Source: Rhodococcus sp. 14-1411-2a (lineage in GTDB: Bacteria; Actinomycetota; Actinomycetes; Mycobacteriales; Mycobacteriaceae). From it: a stretch of DNA of 64,000 bases. The number at the start of each line of letters is the position of its first letter. The stretch's first letter is position 1. The DNA lies in contig NZ_NPGA01000008.1 of assembly GCF_002259485.1 (NCBI RefSeq), forward strand, positions 248,001 through 312,000. Direction: 5' to 3'. The position numbers and the translations under genes were made by a program. This document shows positions 8,685-17,521 of this stretch, one piece after another. Under the pieces are notes generated by a model, which saw only the letters and a program-made list of their open reading frames with translations, was not told the DNA's origin and did not search any database.

Positions 8685-9490
8685 TTACCGATGCGCCGGT
8701 CGTTCTCGTGACGCAGAACGGGCCCGTGCGCACGCTGACGATGAACCGACCGCACCGACGAAATGCGTTGGACAACACTCTCGTCGACGCACTCGAGATC
8801 GCATTGACTGGCGCCGAAAACGACGAAGAAACTCGCTGTGTCCTTCTGGCGGGTAGCGGACGAAGCTTTTGCGCAGGTGCCGACCTGCAGTACTTCCTCG
8901 CTCTCCAGGACGAACTCGGTAGTCCCATTTCGTTTCTCCGCCGTGTCTCGGCAATGATCACCCGATTCGAGACGAGCCCGCTCCCGATCGTCGCGGCAGT
9001 ACACGGTCATGCCGTGGCAGGAGGTCTGGAATTGGCACTGGGATGTGATGTCGTCGTCGCAGCAGAAGACGCGCTCATCGGCGACGGACACATTCGCAAC
9101 AACCTCGTACCGGCAGGCGGGTCGAGTGTGCGGCTACCCCGCAAGGTCGGCGACGCGATGGCTCGGTGGCTTTCCCTCACCGGTGAGCTGGTCACACCCG
9201 ACCGCCTCGCGCAGGCCGGGTGGATTCACACCATTGCCAACCCCACTGACCTTGCGACGGCAGCTCTTACGGTGGCCGAGCAACTCGCTGTGGTCAGCGG
9301 CCCAGCTCAATCACGATTGAAGACACTGCTGTTCGAGCTCACCACCATGAACGCCACCGATGGCCTGGAAGCAGAACTCACAGCCTTCGACGGCCACTGG
9401 GAATCGAACGACGTGCCGTCCAGCCTCCGCGCATTCCTCAACGACAAAGCTACATCCGCATCCACACTCGAGAACAAAGGCCGCACATGA
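8681..9490 (+). CDS. Enoyl-CoA hydratase/isomerase family protein
   Basis: 269 residues, GTG start overlapping the synthetase stop (GTGA), so translationally coupled. Crotonase fold: NRPHRRNALDNTLVDAL, oxyanion-hole segment AGSGRSFCAGADLQYFL, then PIVAAVHGHAVAGGLELALG and IRNNLVPAGGSSVRLPRKVG. The second position usually filled by the hydratase glutamate pair is partly altered here (N-L-V-P-A-G-G-S in place of the common G-L-x-P-G-G-G), so the protein could be a hydratase, isomerase or hydrolase of the family. It acts on the CoA ester made by the upstream ligase and passes the product to the downstream SDR. Confidence 0.85.
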   Translation: MITDAPVVLVTQNGPVRTLTMNRPHRRNALDNTLVDALEIALTGAENDEETRCVLLAGSGRSFCAGADLQYFLALQDELGSPISFLRRVSAMITRFETSPLPIVAAVHGHAVAGGLELALGCDVVVAAEDALIGDGHIRNNLVPAGGSSVRLPRKVGDAMARWLSLTGELVTPDRLAQAGWIHTIANPTDLATAALTVAEQLAVVSGPAQSRLKTLLFELTTMNATDGLEAELTAFDGHWESNDVPSSLRAFLNDKATSASTLENKGRT

Positions 9491-10245
9491 ACCGATACAA
9501 CGACCAGGTCGTGCTCGTCACCGGCGGAGCTCAGGGCCTCGGTGCCGCTATGGCCACCCGCTTCGCTGCCGAAGGCGCAACCGTTGCCATCGGTGACGTC
9601 AACATCGATGCGGCCACTACGCTGGCAGAGTCCATCCAGAGGCAGTACGGCACCGTCTGCACCGCCCGGCGAGTCGACGTCACCGACTCCGCCAGCGTGA
9701 ACGAATGGGTGAATATCGTAGCGGGAGAGCAGGAGCGGATCGACGTACTCGTCAACAACGCAGGCATCATCCGCGACAACAAGATCGACGACATCGACGA
9801 TGTCGACTGGCACACCGTCCTCAATGCATCGTTGACCGGTTCGTTCTACTGCACCCGAGCAGTGTTGCCACACATGCGCTCTCGCCAATACGGGCGCATC
9901 GTCTCCTTCTCGTCGATGAGCTGGCGCGGCAACTACGGACAAGCCAACTACGTCGCCGCCAAGGCCGGCATCGTCGGACTCACCCGCACCATCGCACTCG
10001 AAACCGCCCGGCACGGAATCACCGCCAACGCCATCGCACCCGGCCTGATCGAAACACCGATGCTCGCATCGATGAATGCCCCCGCACGCGACAAGCTCAT
10101 CTCCAAAGTGCCCCAACGCAAGACAGGAAACCCCGAGGACATCGCCGAAGCCGCCGCCTACCTCTGCTCCCCCGCTGCCGGCTACGTCAGCGGCATCGTC
10201 CTCGACGTCGACGGCGGACTCGGCATCGGATCCTCCATCCGCTGA
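9487..10245 (+). CDS. Short-chain dehydrogenase/reductase, FabG-like
   Basis: 252 residues, ATGA overlap with the hydratase. Classical SDR: cofactor loop TGGAQGLG (12-19), NNAG (about 92-95), catalytic Ser in SFSSMSW, and Y-x-x-x-K as YVAAK. The Asp at the end of beta-2 (GDVNID) favours NAD(H). Likely a 3-hydroxyacyl-CoA or beta-keto dehydrogenase that completes the short oxidation sequence begun by the ligase and hydratase. Last gene of the operon. Confidence 0.88.
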   Translation: MNRYNDQVVLVTGGAQGLGAAMATRFAAEGATVAIGDVNIDAATTLAESIQRQYGTVCTARRVDVTDSASVNEWVNIVAGEQERIDVLVNNAGIIRDNKIDDIDDVDWHTVLNASLTGSFYCTRAVLPHMRSRQYGRIVSFSSMSWRGNYGQANYVAAKAGIVGLTRTIALETARHGITANAIAPGLIETPMLASMNAPARDKLISKVPQRKTGNPEDIAEAAAYLCSPAAGYVSGIVLDVDGGLGIGSSIR

Positions 10246-10538
10246 GCCCTGTCGCAGACGTTCGGTACGATGTAGCGACACTTGGGTTCGATCTCCGCGG
10301 TATGGATAGACCCGCCAACGACGAGCGAGGGCTTGTTGACGATCGTAAATCGCACTGATGGCATGCGGCGAAAACTATCTGTAGGAGAGAACAGGACCGT
10401 CGCCAATCGTCGACTCCACCGGCCGCGAAGTCCGAGTGAAAACTACCGACCCCGACGACACCGTCATCTCCGTAAGTGTGCGGGTCCGCACAGCATCGAC
10501 CCGACTAGGTGCCCTCGGTGAAGTCACGGCGTCATCCG
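10246..10538. other. Convergent intergenic region
   Basis: Lies between the stops of the SDR operon and the MerR gene. No gene seen. A short dyad GTGCGG-GT-CCGCAC is present near 10478-10491, but the loop is too short for a convincing terminator. Confidence 0.4.
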
Positions 10539-10955
10539 TCAGGATGCCTGCTCAGTCGACCGTTGCCCGTCCCGTGCCGTCGACAGGATCTGAGGCGCAG
10601 CCCGCGCCATCGCGTCGAGGTAACTGGTGATGGAGTCGCGGTTATGAGTAAGAAAGTCGATCTTGTCGTTCATCCGGTCACGCTCGTCGACCAGTAACGC
10701 ATACAGCGCGGGGTCGGCGTTTTCCACCACGAGCTCTTGCGGCTTACCGAGGCACGGCAAGATGTTGGCCACGATCCGTGTAGGGATCCCGGTATCGACC
10801 AGACCACGGATCTTCTTGACCCGGTCGATCAGGTAGTCGTCGTACACCCGGTACCCGTTGTCGAGACGGCGTGGGCTGATGAGACCCTGCTCCTCGTAGT
10901 AACGGAGCATCCGCGCCGCGACCCCGGTCTTTTCCGCCAATTCACCGATCCGCAC
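10539..10955 (-). CDS. MerR-family regulator
   Basis: 138 residues from GTG 10955, preceded by AGGGGAG; an in-frame GTG five codons earlier overlaps that site and is less likely. N-terminal MerR winged helix: VRIGELAEKTGVAARMLRYY, EEQGLISPRRLDNGYRVYDD, then a DRVKKIRGL helix and a C-terminal coiled coil (DERDRMNDKIDFLTHNRDSI). The effector region is short and has no Cys cluster, so it is not a metal-responsive type. It is divergent from the Fno-like gene at 11038, and the MerR-type stretched promoter in the gap links the two. Confidence 0.88.
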   Translation of the reverse strand: MRIGELAEKTGVAARMLRYYEEQGLISPRRLDNGYRVYDDYLIDRVKKIRGLVDTGIPTRIVANILPCLGKPQELVVENADPALYALLVDERDRMNDKIDFLTHNRDSITSYLDAMARAAPQILSTARDGQRSTEQAS

Positions 10956-10975
10956 AGTGACTCCCCTCACACGAT

Positions 10976-11007
10976 TTGACCTTCACACTAATGGCAAGGT
11001 TGATGAT
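10976..11007 (+). promoter_or_regulatory. MerR-type promoter with stretched spacer and dyad operator
   Basis: -35 TTGACC at 10976-10981 and -10-like GATGAT at 11002-11007 are 20 bases apart, longer than the usual 17. Inside lies the dyad ACCTT (10979-10983) and AAGGT (10996-11000). A long spacer with a dyad between the hexamers is the hallmark of promoters remodelled by MerR activators. It would drive the redox cluster starting at 11038. Confidence 0.6.
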
Positions 11008-11037
11008 AGAGGAAACCGGAGGCACCAGGAGGACTTC

Positions 11038-11781
11038 ATGAAGATCGGCATCATCGGAGCGGGCTCGATCGGCTCGACCATCGCCCGGCGGCTCGCCCGC
11101 CGGGGACACGAGGTAGCCATCGCGAATTCGCGCGGCCCCGAGACGATCTCGGCTGCGGCTCTGACTACCGGGGCGCGCGCCGTGACCGCCGCCGAGGCCG
11201 TGCGAGATGTCGAGGTGCTCATCGTGTCGGTGCCGATGAACCGCAACGCCGATATCGCCGCCTTCGTGAGGACGGCGCCTGAAGATGCTGTGGTTATCGA
11301 CACGTCCAACTACTACCCCATGCGGGACGGCGCAATGCCCGCCTTCGACGACGGACAAGTCGAAAGCGTATGGCTCTCCCAGCTTTTCGGTCGTCCGGTG
11401 GCGAAAGTGTGGAACGCGATCACCTCGCAGTCCTTCGACAACAAGGCCACCGAGGCCGGCGACCCGAACCGTGTGGCCATCCCAGTCGCCGCGGACTCAG
11501 GCACCCATCGAGCGCTGGCGATGTCGCTCGTCGAGGAAACCGGTTTCGACGCTGTCGATGCCGGAGTCCTCGCAGACTCCTGGCGTCAGCAGCCAGGAGC
11601 CCCCGTCTACTGCACGGATCGCACGAAGTTGGCCATGCCCCGCTGGCTCGCCGCAGCCGAGAAGGCTCGCGTCCCGCAGCGCCGCGACCTCGTGATGAGA
11701 AGCATCGGCGAATACATCGACGAAGGCGGCACCATCGACGGGAAATTCCTCGTCGCCATCAACCGCGCCTGCTACAGCTGA
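11038..11781 (+). CDS. F420H2:NADP+ oxidoreductase-like protein (Fno/NpdG type), copy 1
   Basis: 247 residues; ATG 11038 follows AGGAGG. The N-terminus MKIGIIGAGSIGSTIARRLA is a Rossmann GxGxxG, and ANSRGPE at the end of beta-2 is the NADP-phosphate pocket typical of COG2085 (F420-dependent NADP reductase) proteins. DTSNYYPMRDG and VWNAITSQSF follow. These enzymes pass hydride between NADPH and F420, or act on imines or lactams in some branches. It heads a plus-strand cluster and has a clear paralogue at 14939 (shared SRGPETI, WRQQPGAP, DTSNYYP). With three luciferase-like enzymes nearby, a role as cofactor recycler is the simplest reading. Confidence 0.8.
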   Translation: MKIGIIGAGSIGSTIARRLARRGHEVAIANSRGPETISAAALTTGARAVTAAEAVRDVEVLIVSVPMNRNADIAAFVRTAPEDAVVIDTSNYYPMRDGAMPAFDDGQVESVWLSQLFGRPVAKVWNAITSQSFDNKATEAGDPNRVAIPVAADSGTHRALAMSLVEETGFDAVDAGVLADSWRQQPGAPVYCTDRTKLAMPRWLAAAEKARVPQRRDLVMRSIGEYIDEGGTIDGKFLVAINRACYS

Positions 11782-11866
11782 CACCCCCACTCTTTACTAA
11801 CTTATCGACGCAGTCCGCTCCGTCCGACGCACCGTCGGCGACGGACCCGTTTCCTCACCTCGAGAA

Positions 11867-13480
11867 ATGACGAGCACGCTTATGGACACCCCTCCCGCAC
11901 CGAACGTCACAGCTGCGACATCGACGAACCACCCCGCAGACCGGCTCCCACCTGGCGTTGCCCTCGTCATCGGCGTCCTGATGGCGTCGACGTTCATCGT
12001 CTTCCTCAACGAAATGCTCCTCGGCGTCGCCCTGCCCACGCTGATCGAAGACTTCGGGGTCACCCCGGGCACGGGGCAGTGGGTCACCACCGGCTTCCTG
12101 CTCACCATGGCCGTGCTGATTCCAGCCAGTAGTTTCGTGATGCGGCGATTCCACCTACGGACGATTTTCCTGGTCGCGTTGTCGCTGTTCATCGTCGGAA
12201 CGACGCTCGCCGCGATCGCTCCGACGTTCGGCGTCCTGGTGGCAGGCCGAATCGTTCAAGCATCCGGCACCGCCGTCTTCCTGCCACTATTGATGACCAC
12301 CACGATGCGCCTGGTCCCCGTCGGTCGGCGCGGCAGAATGATGGCGCTCACCACCGCCGTCCCCGCCGTGGCACCCGCGCTCGGGCCGGCGCTGGCCGGT
12401 TTCGTTCTCTCAGTTTTGACCTGGCGCTGGCTGTTCATCCTGATGCTGCCGATCGCGATCGTTGCACTGGCCCTGGGCGCATGGAAGCTACGTAACATCA
12501 CCACCCCGGAGCCGGTGACCCTGGACCCATGGTCGCTCGCACTGTCCGCCGTCGGATTCGGTGGCCTCGTCTACGGACTGTCCCTGCTCGGCGAAGCCTC
12601 CGGCGGACACGCCCCGATTTCGCCGTACCTACCGATCGCCGTGGGGCTGGTCGGCGTCACGGCGTTCGTCATACGGCAAATCCCACTGCAGAAACGCGAC
12701 AGCGCGTTCCTGGACATGCGGATTTTCCTCCGCAAGTCGTTCACCATCTCGCTGCTGTTGATGGTCTTCGTCGCAGGCAACGGGATCGGCCTACTCATCG
12801 TGCTCCCGCTGATACTGACCACCGTCACCGGCCTGGGTACCCTGCAACTCGGCCTTTTCCTGATCCCGGGTGGGGTAGCGATCCCGATCATGGCTTTCCT
12901 GAGCGGAAGGATGTACGACCGCGTCGGAGCGCGCCCGCTGGTGATCCCGGCCGCGATCGCCTGGTTGGGCGCACTGTGGTTCCTCAGCCAGGTCGACGAG
13001 AGCACGAGCGTGATGTCGTTGGTATTTGCGTGGCTGGTGTTCACCAGTACCCAGGCCGCGATGTGGGCGCCGCTCACCACCAGTGCGATGGGGGCGCTTT
13101 CGACCGAGCTCTTCCCGCACGGCTCGGCGGCGTTCGCCACCGTCCAACAACTCGCCGGTGCCGCCTTCGGGGCAATCTTCGTCTCGGCGTACACCATTGG
13201 GTCCGGTGCACAGAATGCCGGTGTGCTCAGTACCGACCAAGCCGAGTCCGCCGGACACACCGCCGTCATGGCCGCGTGGTGGCTGGGTCTGGTCGTGTTG
13301 GTGGGCGCGTTCTTCATCCGAAAGACGCCCAGTTCGACCACCGAGGACACGGACACCGGTGACGCAACCGCCGACGAGACGGTCCCCGTCGCATCGACGT
13401 GTGCCACCCCGGCCGACATCGACACAGCCGACGGCTCGTCACCCACCGACACTGCAGTCTGCGAGGCAGCAACACGATGA
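11867..13480 (+). CDS. MFS transporter of the DHA2 (14-TM drug:H+ antiporter) family
   Basis: 537 residues, hydrophobic throughout from residue 30 to about 475, with the DHA2 features: first helix VALVIGVLMASTFIVFLNEM, motif C-like AVPAVAPALGPALAGFVLS and WRWLFILMLPIA after it. A Thr/Asp-rich acidic cytoplasmic tail of about 60 residues ends the protein. ATG 11867 is used; ATG 11882 is an alternative and neither has a strong ribosome site. It overlaps the following monooxygenase start by ATGA, so it probably moves the cluster's substrate or exports a toxic intermediate. Direction of transport is inferred from the family (export). Confidence 0.85.
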   Translation: MTSTLMDTPPAPNVTAATSTNHPADRLPPGVALVIGVLMASTFIVFLNEMLLGVALPTLIEDFGVTPGTGQWVTTGFLLTMAVLIPASSFVMRRFHLRTIFLVALSLFIVGTTLAAIAPTFGVLVAGRIVQASGTAVFLPLLMTTTMRLVPVGRRGRMMALTTAVPAVAPALGPALAGFVLSVLTWRWLFILMLPIAIVALALGAWKLRNITTPEPVTLDPWSLALSAVGFGGLVYGLSLLGEASGGHAPISPYLPIAVGLVGVTAFVIRQIPLQKRDSAFLDMRIFLRKSFTISLLLMVFVAGNGIGLLIVLPLILTTVTGLGTLQLGLFLIPGGVAIPIMAFLSGRMYDRVGARPLVIPAAIAWLGALWFLSQVDESTSVMSLVFAWLVFTSTQAAMWAPLTTSAMGALSTELFPHGSAAFATVQQLAGAAFGAIFVSAYTIGSGAQNAGVLSTDQAESAGHTAVMAAWWLGLVVLVGAFFIRKTPSSTTEDTDTGDATADETVPVASTCATPADIDTADGSSPTDTAVCEAATR

Positions 13481-14817
13481 CCGCGAACAAGAAACTGATC
13501 CTCGGGATGGGGATGATCGACGGCTACGGCGGCCTGCACGGCGCGTGGCGCGCTCCGCACGTGGACCCGGCGATCTACACCGACGTCGACGCCACCGTCC
13601 GTCATGCGAGGGCCGCCGAGCGCGGCAAGTTCGCGTTCCTGTTCACCCCCGACTTCCCCGCCGTCCGCGGCGACGTCGAGCAAAACCCGATCAGCAACCT
13701 CATGGACCCGCTGATCGAACTGACCGCCGTCGCCCGCGGGACGACGAACATCGGCTTCGTCGCGACCGGATCGACGACGTTTCAGGAACCGTTCAACACC
13801 GCACGTCAGTTCAAGGCCCTGGACGTGCTCAGCCACGGACGTGCTGGTTGGAACGCGGTGACCACCAGTAGTCCTATCGTCGCCGCGAACTACGGACGGC
13901 AGATCGCCGACCGCGGCGAGCGTTATCAGCGAGCACACGAGGTAATTCAGATCGTCCAGGGACTGTGGGGCAGCTGGCAGAAAGACGCATGGATCAAAGA
14001 CCAGGCAGCGAACCGCTTCATCGACCCGGCCAAACTGCAGCCCATCAACATGCAGGGCCAGTACGTCGCCTCCCGTGGCCCCCTGGGGATTCCACCATCG
14101 GAACAGGGCCAGCCTGTCGTCTTCACCTCCGGTGGACCCAGCCCGCACCTTCTCTCGATCGCAGGCCGCTACGCCAGCGGTTTCATCGCCGAGGTGTGGA
14201 CCATCGAGGAGGCCCGCGCGCAACGAGAGCTCGTTCGGAACGCGGCACGCGACGCCGGCCGCGACCCCGACGAGGTCAAGTACATCCCTGGCATCATGAC
14301 CACCGTCGCGCCGACCGTGCGCGAGGGCCTCGACCGTCGTCTGAAGTATTCGGGCGACGTCATCGACGCCCGCCTGCCACACCTCGGCCCGATGCTCGGG
14401 ATCGAGATCCATCCGGATCGTTTCGACGAGCCACTCACACCGCAGCAGCTGGCCTCCGCACACGCGTCACCGAGGGACCCACGCTCGGCCAATGCTCTTG
14501 CTGTGGCGCGACAGGGGTGGTCCCCGCGCGACGTCATCGCTCATGGCGTCATCGACTTTCACCCCACCGTCGTGGGTCCGGGCAAGCTTCACGCGGACCA
14601 CCTGCAGGAATGGTTCGAGGCGGGAGCTGCCGACGGCTTCTGGATGACACCCGACATCTACGAGGACGGCATCGACGACTTTGTCGACGAAGTGGTACCG
14701 ATCCTCCAGGAACGCGGTATCTATCCCACCGACTACGCGGGCTCCACCCTGCGCGAGAACCTCTGCGTCCCAGAGCAATATGGGCTCGACCCGCGCATCA
14801 CTGGAGCCGAGGACTGA
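13477..14817 (+). CDS. NtaA/DszA-family FMN-dependent monooxygenase (luciferase-like)
   Basis: 446 residues from ATG 13477 (ATGA overlap with the transporter). Large LLM-class enzyme with the family marks GAWRAPHVDP, KFAFLFTPDF, LDVLSHGRAGWNAVTTSSP and AANYGRQIADRGERYQRAHE, and SWQKDAW. These match the NTA/EDTA monooxygenase and dibenzothiophene-sulfone monooxygenase group, two-component enzymes that use FMNH2 from a separate reductase for oxidative C-N or C-S cleavage. No dedicated flavin reductase gene is in the cluster, so FMNH2 must come from elsewhere or from one of the neighbouring redox proteins. Substrate unknown. Confidence 0.88.
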   Translation: MTANKKLILGMGMIDGYGGLHGAWRAPHVDPAIYTDVDATVRHARAAERGKFAFLFTPDFPAVRGDVEQNPISNLMDPLIELTAVARGTTNIGFVATGSTTFQEPFNTARQFKALDVLSHGRAGWNAVTTSSPIVAANYGRQIADRGERYQRAHEVIQIVQGLWGSWQKDAWIKDQAANRFIDPAKLQPINMQGQYVASRGPLGIPPSEQGQPVVFTSGGPSPHLLSIAGRYASGFIAEVWTIEEARAQRELVRNAARDAGRDPDEVKYIPGIMTTVAPTVREGLDRRLKYSGDVIDARLPHLGPMLGIEIHPDRFDEPLTPQQLASAHASPRDPRSANALAVARQGWSPRDVIAHGVIDFHPTVVGPGKLHADHLQEWFEAGAADGFWMTPDIYEDGIDDFVDEVVPILQERGIYPTDYAGSTLRENLCVPEQYGLDPRITGAED

Positions 14818-14938
14818 TCGATTCGCCGGCCGGGAATGCACTCACGGTCGGCAACGGCCGCGTTCACCAGCGGCGCACGCTCGGCGGTCGTGTAGACCCG
14901 GCCCTCGACCGACTGACAACACAATCGAAGGAGAAAAA

Positions 14939-15685
14939 ATGAAGATCGGCATCGTTGGCGCCGGCAACATCGGCAAGACGTTGAGTCGCACATTGAGCGC
15001 AGCAGGTCACGAGGTGAAAATCGCCAACTCCCGTGGTCCGGAGACGATTCCATCCGAAGCGGTGGCCACCGGTGCCCGCGCGGTTCACGCCGTCGACGCG
15101 GTTCGTGATGTCGAAGTCGTCATCTTGTCGATGCCTTTTCACCGCATGCCGGCCTTCGCGGCGGCGCTCGCCGAGGCACCGGCCGACGCTGTCGTGATCG
15201 ACACCTCGAACTACTACCCGCTGCGCGATCAGCGGATCGACGCGATCGAGGCCGGCGAAGTCGAGAGTGTGTGGGTGACCGAGCAAATCGGACGACCGAT
15301 CGTCAAAGCATGGAATGCCATCGGGTCCGCATCGTTCGCCGACAAGGGTGCACCGAAGGGAACTCCCGGCCGTATCGCCATCCCCGTCGCCGCCGACGAT
15401 GCCGACGCACGCGCACTGGGAATGATGTTGGTCGATCAGACCGGGTTCGACGGTGTCGACGCCGGCCCGCTGTCGCAGTCGTGGCGGCAACAACCAGGCG
15501 CACCGTGCTACTGCACAGACCTCACCAGCGAGGAAATGCACGATGCACTCGCCGCAGCCGAGAAAGAACGGTTGCCGAAGCGCCGCGACCTCTCCGCCGC
15601 CGTCATCGCCGAACGCGTCGGCGACGCGTCGACGAGTCCTGATTCGGAGTTCGGCGTCCGAATCACGCGGGCGATCTTCATGTGA
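14939..15685 (+). CDS. F420H2:NADP+ oxidoreductase-like protein, copy 2
   Basis: 248 residues, ATG 14939 after AAGGAG. Paralogue of the gene at 11038: MKIGIVGAGNIGKTLSRTLS, NSRGPETIPSEA, DTSNYYPLRDQ, then the shared SWRQQPGAPCYCTDL. Both copies keep the NADP-binding loop, so neither looks inactive. It lies between the DszA-like monooxygenase and two single-component LLM enzymes likely to use F420. Two divergent Fno-like proteins in one operon suggest that they act on different substrates or that one is a substrate-specific dehydrogenase. The 122 bases before it contain no gene. Confidence 0.8.
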   Translation: MKIGIVGAGNIGKTLSRTLSAAGHEVKIANSRGPETIPSEAVATGARAVHAVDAVRDVEVVILSMPFHRMPAFAAALAEAPADAVVIDTSNYYPLRDQRIDAIEAGEVESVWVTEQIGRPIVKAWNAIGSASFADKGAPKGTPGRIAIPVAADDADARALGMMLVDQTGFDGVDAGPLSQSWRQQPGAPCYCTDLTSEEMHDALAAAEKERLPKRRDLSAAVIAERVGDASTSPDSEFGVRITRAIFM

Positions 15686-15720
15686 GCGCGCCCCACTTTC
15701 ACGAACGGAGAAACCCGACA

Positions 15721-16620
15721 GTGACGACCAAACCAGGAACCACGACGTTTCCCTCGAAGATCGGTGTGTGGTGGAACAGCGAACCCTGGCCGATCGCCGA
15801 CGCACAGAACATGGTGCGCGAGATCGAGGCGCTCGGATACGGGTCGCTGTTCATGCCCGAGGGCAGCGGTAAGGACGTGATGGTCCAATCCGCCGCGTTC
15901 CTCGGTGCTACCGAATCCCTGGTGGTCGGCACCGGCATCGCGAACGTGCACGTCCGGATTCCGACGGCAGCGGAAAGTGGTGCTCGGACACTGACCGCGC
16001 TGTATCCGGGTCGGTTCGTCCTCGGTTTGGGTGTCAGTCACGCCCCGTTCGTCGAGGGGTCGCTCGGCGGCGAGTACCGCAAGCCGCTGTCGATGATGCG
16101 CACGTACCTCGAGCGCATGAATTCGGTACCGTCCGGGCTCGAGCCAGGCGCACGGCCGACCCGCCTTCTCGCGGCCTTGGGCCCGAAAATGATCGAACTC
16201 TCCGGCGAGCTCGCCGACGGCGCACACCCGTATCTGGTGCTTCCCGAACAGACCCGACACACCCGCACCATCCTCGGCGACGACGCGTGGATCGTCACCG
16301 AACAAGCGATCGCCATCGGAGGCGGTGACGCGGACCAACTGCGCCGCGCCCGCAGCCACATACTTCCCTACTCCGGGCTGGACAACTACCGAAAATCCTG
16401 GCTACGCCAAGGTTTCGAGGACACTGATCTGGCCGACGGCGGATCCGAACGGCTGCTCCGCGCGCTCGTCGGGATGGGATCGGCAGAGGACGCCGCCGCG
16501 TCGGTCACCGCACATCTCGACGCCGGCGCAGACCACGTCGTCGTACAGGTCGCCGTAGACTCGCCGGCAGACGACCCGCTGCCCGATTTACGTGCTCTCG
16601 CAACGGCTTTGGACCTGTGA
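15721..16620 (+). CDS. LLM-class (F420-type) oxidoreductase
   Basis: 299 residues from GTG 15721, which follows GGAGAAACCCGACA; GTG 15682, overlapping the previous stop, would add 13 residues. Luciferase-like TIM barrel: IGVWWNSEPWPIADAQNMVR, LGYGSLFMPEGSGKD, TGIANVHVRIPTAAESGART, GRFVLGLGVSHAP, LAALGPKMIELSGELADGAH. This pattern matches the mycobacterial and rhodococcal F420-dependent subgroup (MSMEG_4141-like). It probably catalyses hydride transfer to or from the cluster's substrate with F420. It is coupled by TGATG to the next LLM gene. Confidence 0.82.
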   Translation: MTTKPGTTTFPSKIGVWWNSEPWPIADAQNMVREIEALGYGSLFMPEGSGKDVMVQSAAFLGATESLVVGTGIANVHVRIPTAAESGARTLTALYPGRFVLGLGVSHAPFVEGSLGGEYRKPLSMMRTYLERMNSVPSGLEPGARPTRLLAALGPKMIELSGELADGAHPYLVLPEQTRHTRTILGDDAWIVTEQAIAIGGGDADQLRRARSHILPYSGLDNYRKSWLRQGFEDTDLADGGSERLLRALVGMGSAEDAAASVTAHLDAGADHVVVQVAVDSPADDPLPDLRALATALDL

Positions 16621-17480
16621 TGCGTGTCGGAGTGGTTTTTCCGCAGACCGAGCTCGGCGGAGATCCTGGCGCGATACGCGCCTACGGTCAGCGCGTCGAA
16701 GAACTGGGATACCGCCACATCGTGGCCTACGACCACGTCGTCGGTGCCGACCCCGCGGTCCATACCGGCTGGAACCGCGCCTACGACGTGCACACGACGT
16801 TCAGTGAACCACTGGTCTTGTTCGGCTACCTCGCAGCGCTGACGCGGAGAGTCGAACTGGTGACCGGGGTGATCATCCTGCCGCAACGTCAAACCGTCCT
16901 GGTGGCCAAACAAGCAGCCGAGGTCGATCTGCTCAGCGGCGGCCGGCTGCGGCTCGGCGTCGGCGTCGGCTGGAACGCCATCGAATTCGAGGCACTCGGG
17001 GAGAACTTCACCAACCGAGGTGCACGAACGGACGAGCAGATCGCCGTGCTGCGCACATTGTGGTGCGAGCAGAGCGTGAGCTTCGACGGCACGTATCACC
17101 GCATCACCGGGGCCGGCATCGCTCCCCTGCCCGTGCAACGACCGATTCCGATCTGGATCGGCGCGGCATCGGCACCGGGATTTCGGCGGGCAGGCCGTAC
17201 CGCCGACGGTTGGTTCCCGTTGGTGGAGCCGGGGCCCGAACTCGACGACGCGAAAGCCGTTGTAGCCGAGGCTGCCGTAGGTGCAGGTCGTGACCCTGCG
17301 TCGATCGGAATGGAGGGACGCATCATCTATACCGGCGACATCGACGCTGTGGCACGCGCACTTTCGGCATGGAAAGAGGCCGGCGCGAGCCATGTCTCGA
17401 TCAGCACCATGGATGCCGGCCTCGCCACCGTCGACGAGCACCTCGACGTCCTGGCGTCCATCGCCGAGCTGTCGGCCTGA
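16617..17480 (+). CDS. LLM-class F420-dependent oxidoreductase
   Basis: 287 residues (286 if ATG 16620 is used rather than GTG 16617). Features of the F420 branch: MRVGVVFPQTELGGDPGAIR, YRHIVAYDHVVGADP, VELVTGVIILPQRQTVLVAK, LSGGRLRLGVGVGWNAIEFE and PIPIWIGAASAPGFRRAGR. Sequence and order differ from the upstream LLM gene, so this is not a tandem duplication but a second enzyme type. Co-transcribed with the preceding gene through a one- to four-base overlap. Substrate not deducible. Confidence 0.85.
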   Translation: MMRVGVVFPQTELGGDPGAIRAYGQRVEELGYRHIVAYDHVVGADPAVHTGWNRAYDVHTTFSEPLVLFGYLAALTRRVELVTGVIILPQRQTVLVAKQAAEVDLLSGGRLRLGVGVGWNAIEFEALGENFTNRGARTDEQIAVLRTLWCEQSVSFDGTYHRITGAGIAPLPVQRPIPIWIGAASAPGFRRAGRTADGWFPLVEPGPELDDAKAVVAEAAVGAGRDPASIGMEGRIIYTGDIDAVARALSAWKEAGASHVSISTMDAGLATVDEHLDVLASIAELSA

Positions 17481-17521
17481 CACTCGTCAAAATCCACCTC
17501 ACAGACATGAAAGAAGATACC

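Noticed and set aside
12571..14463. Open minus-strand frame of about 630 codons under the exporter and DszA-like genes
   Set aside because: It is antisense to two well-supported genes, has no ribosome site and no domain; high GC leaves long open frames on the opposite strand.
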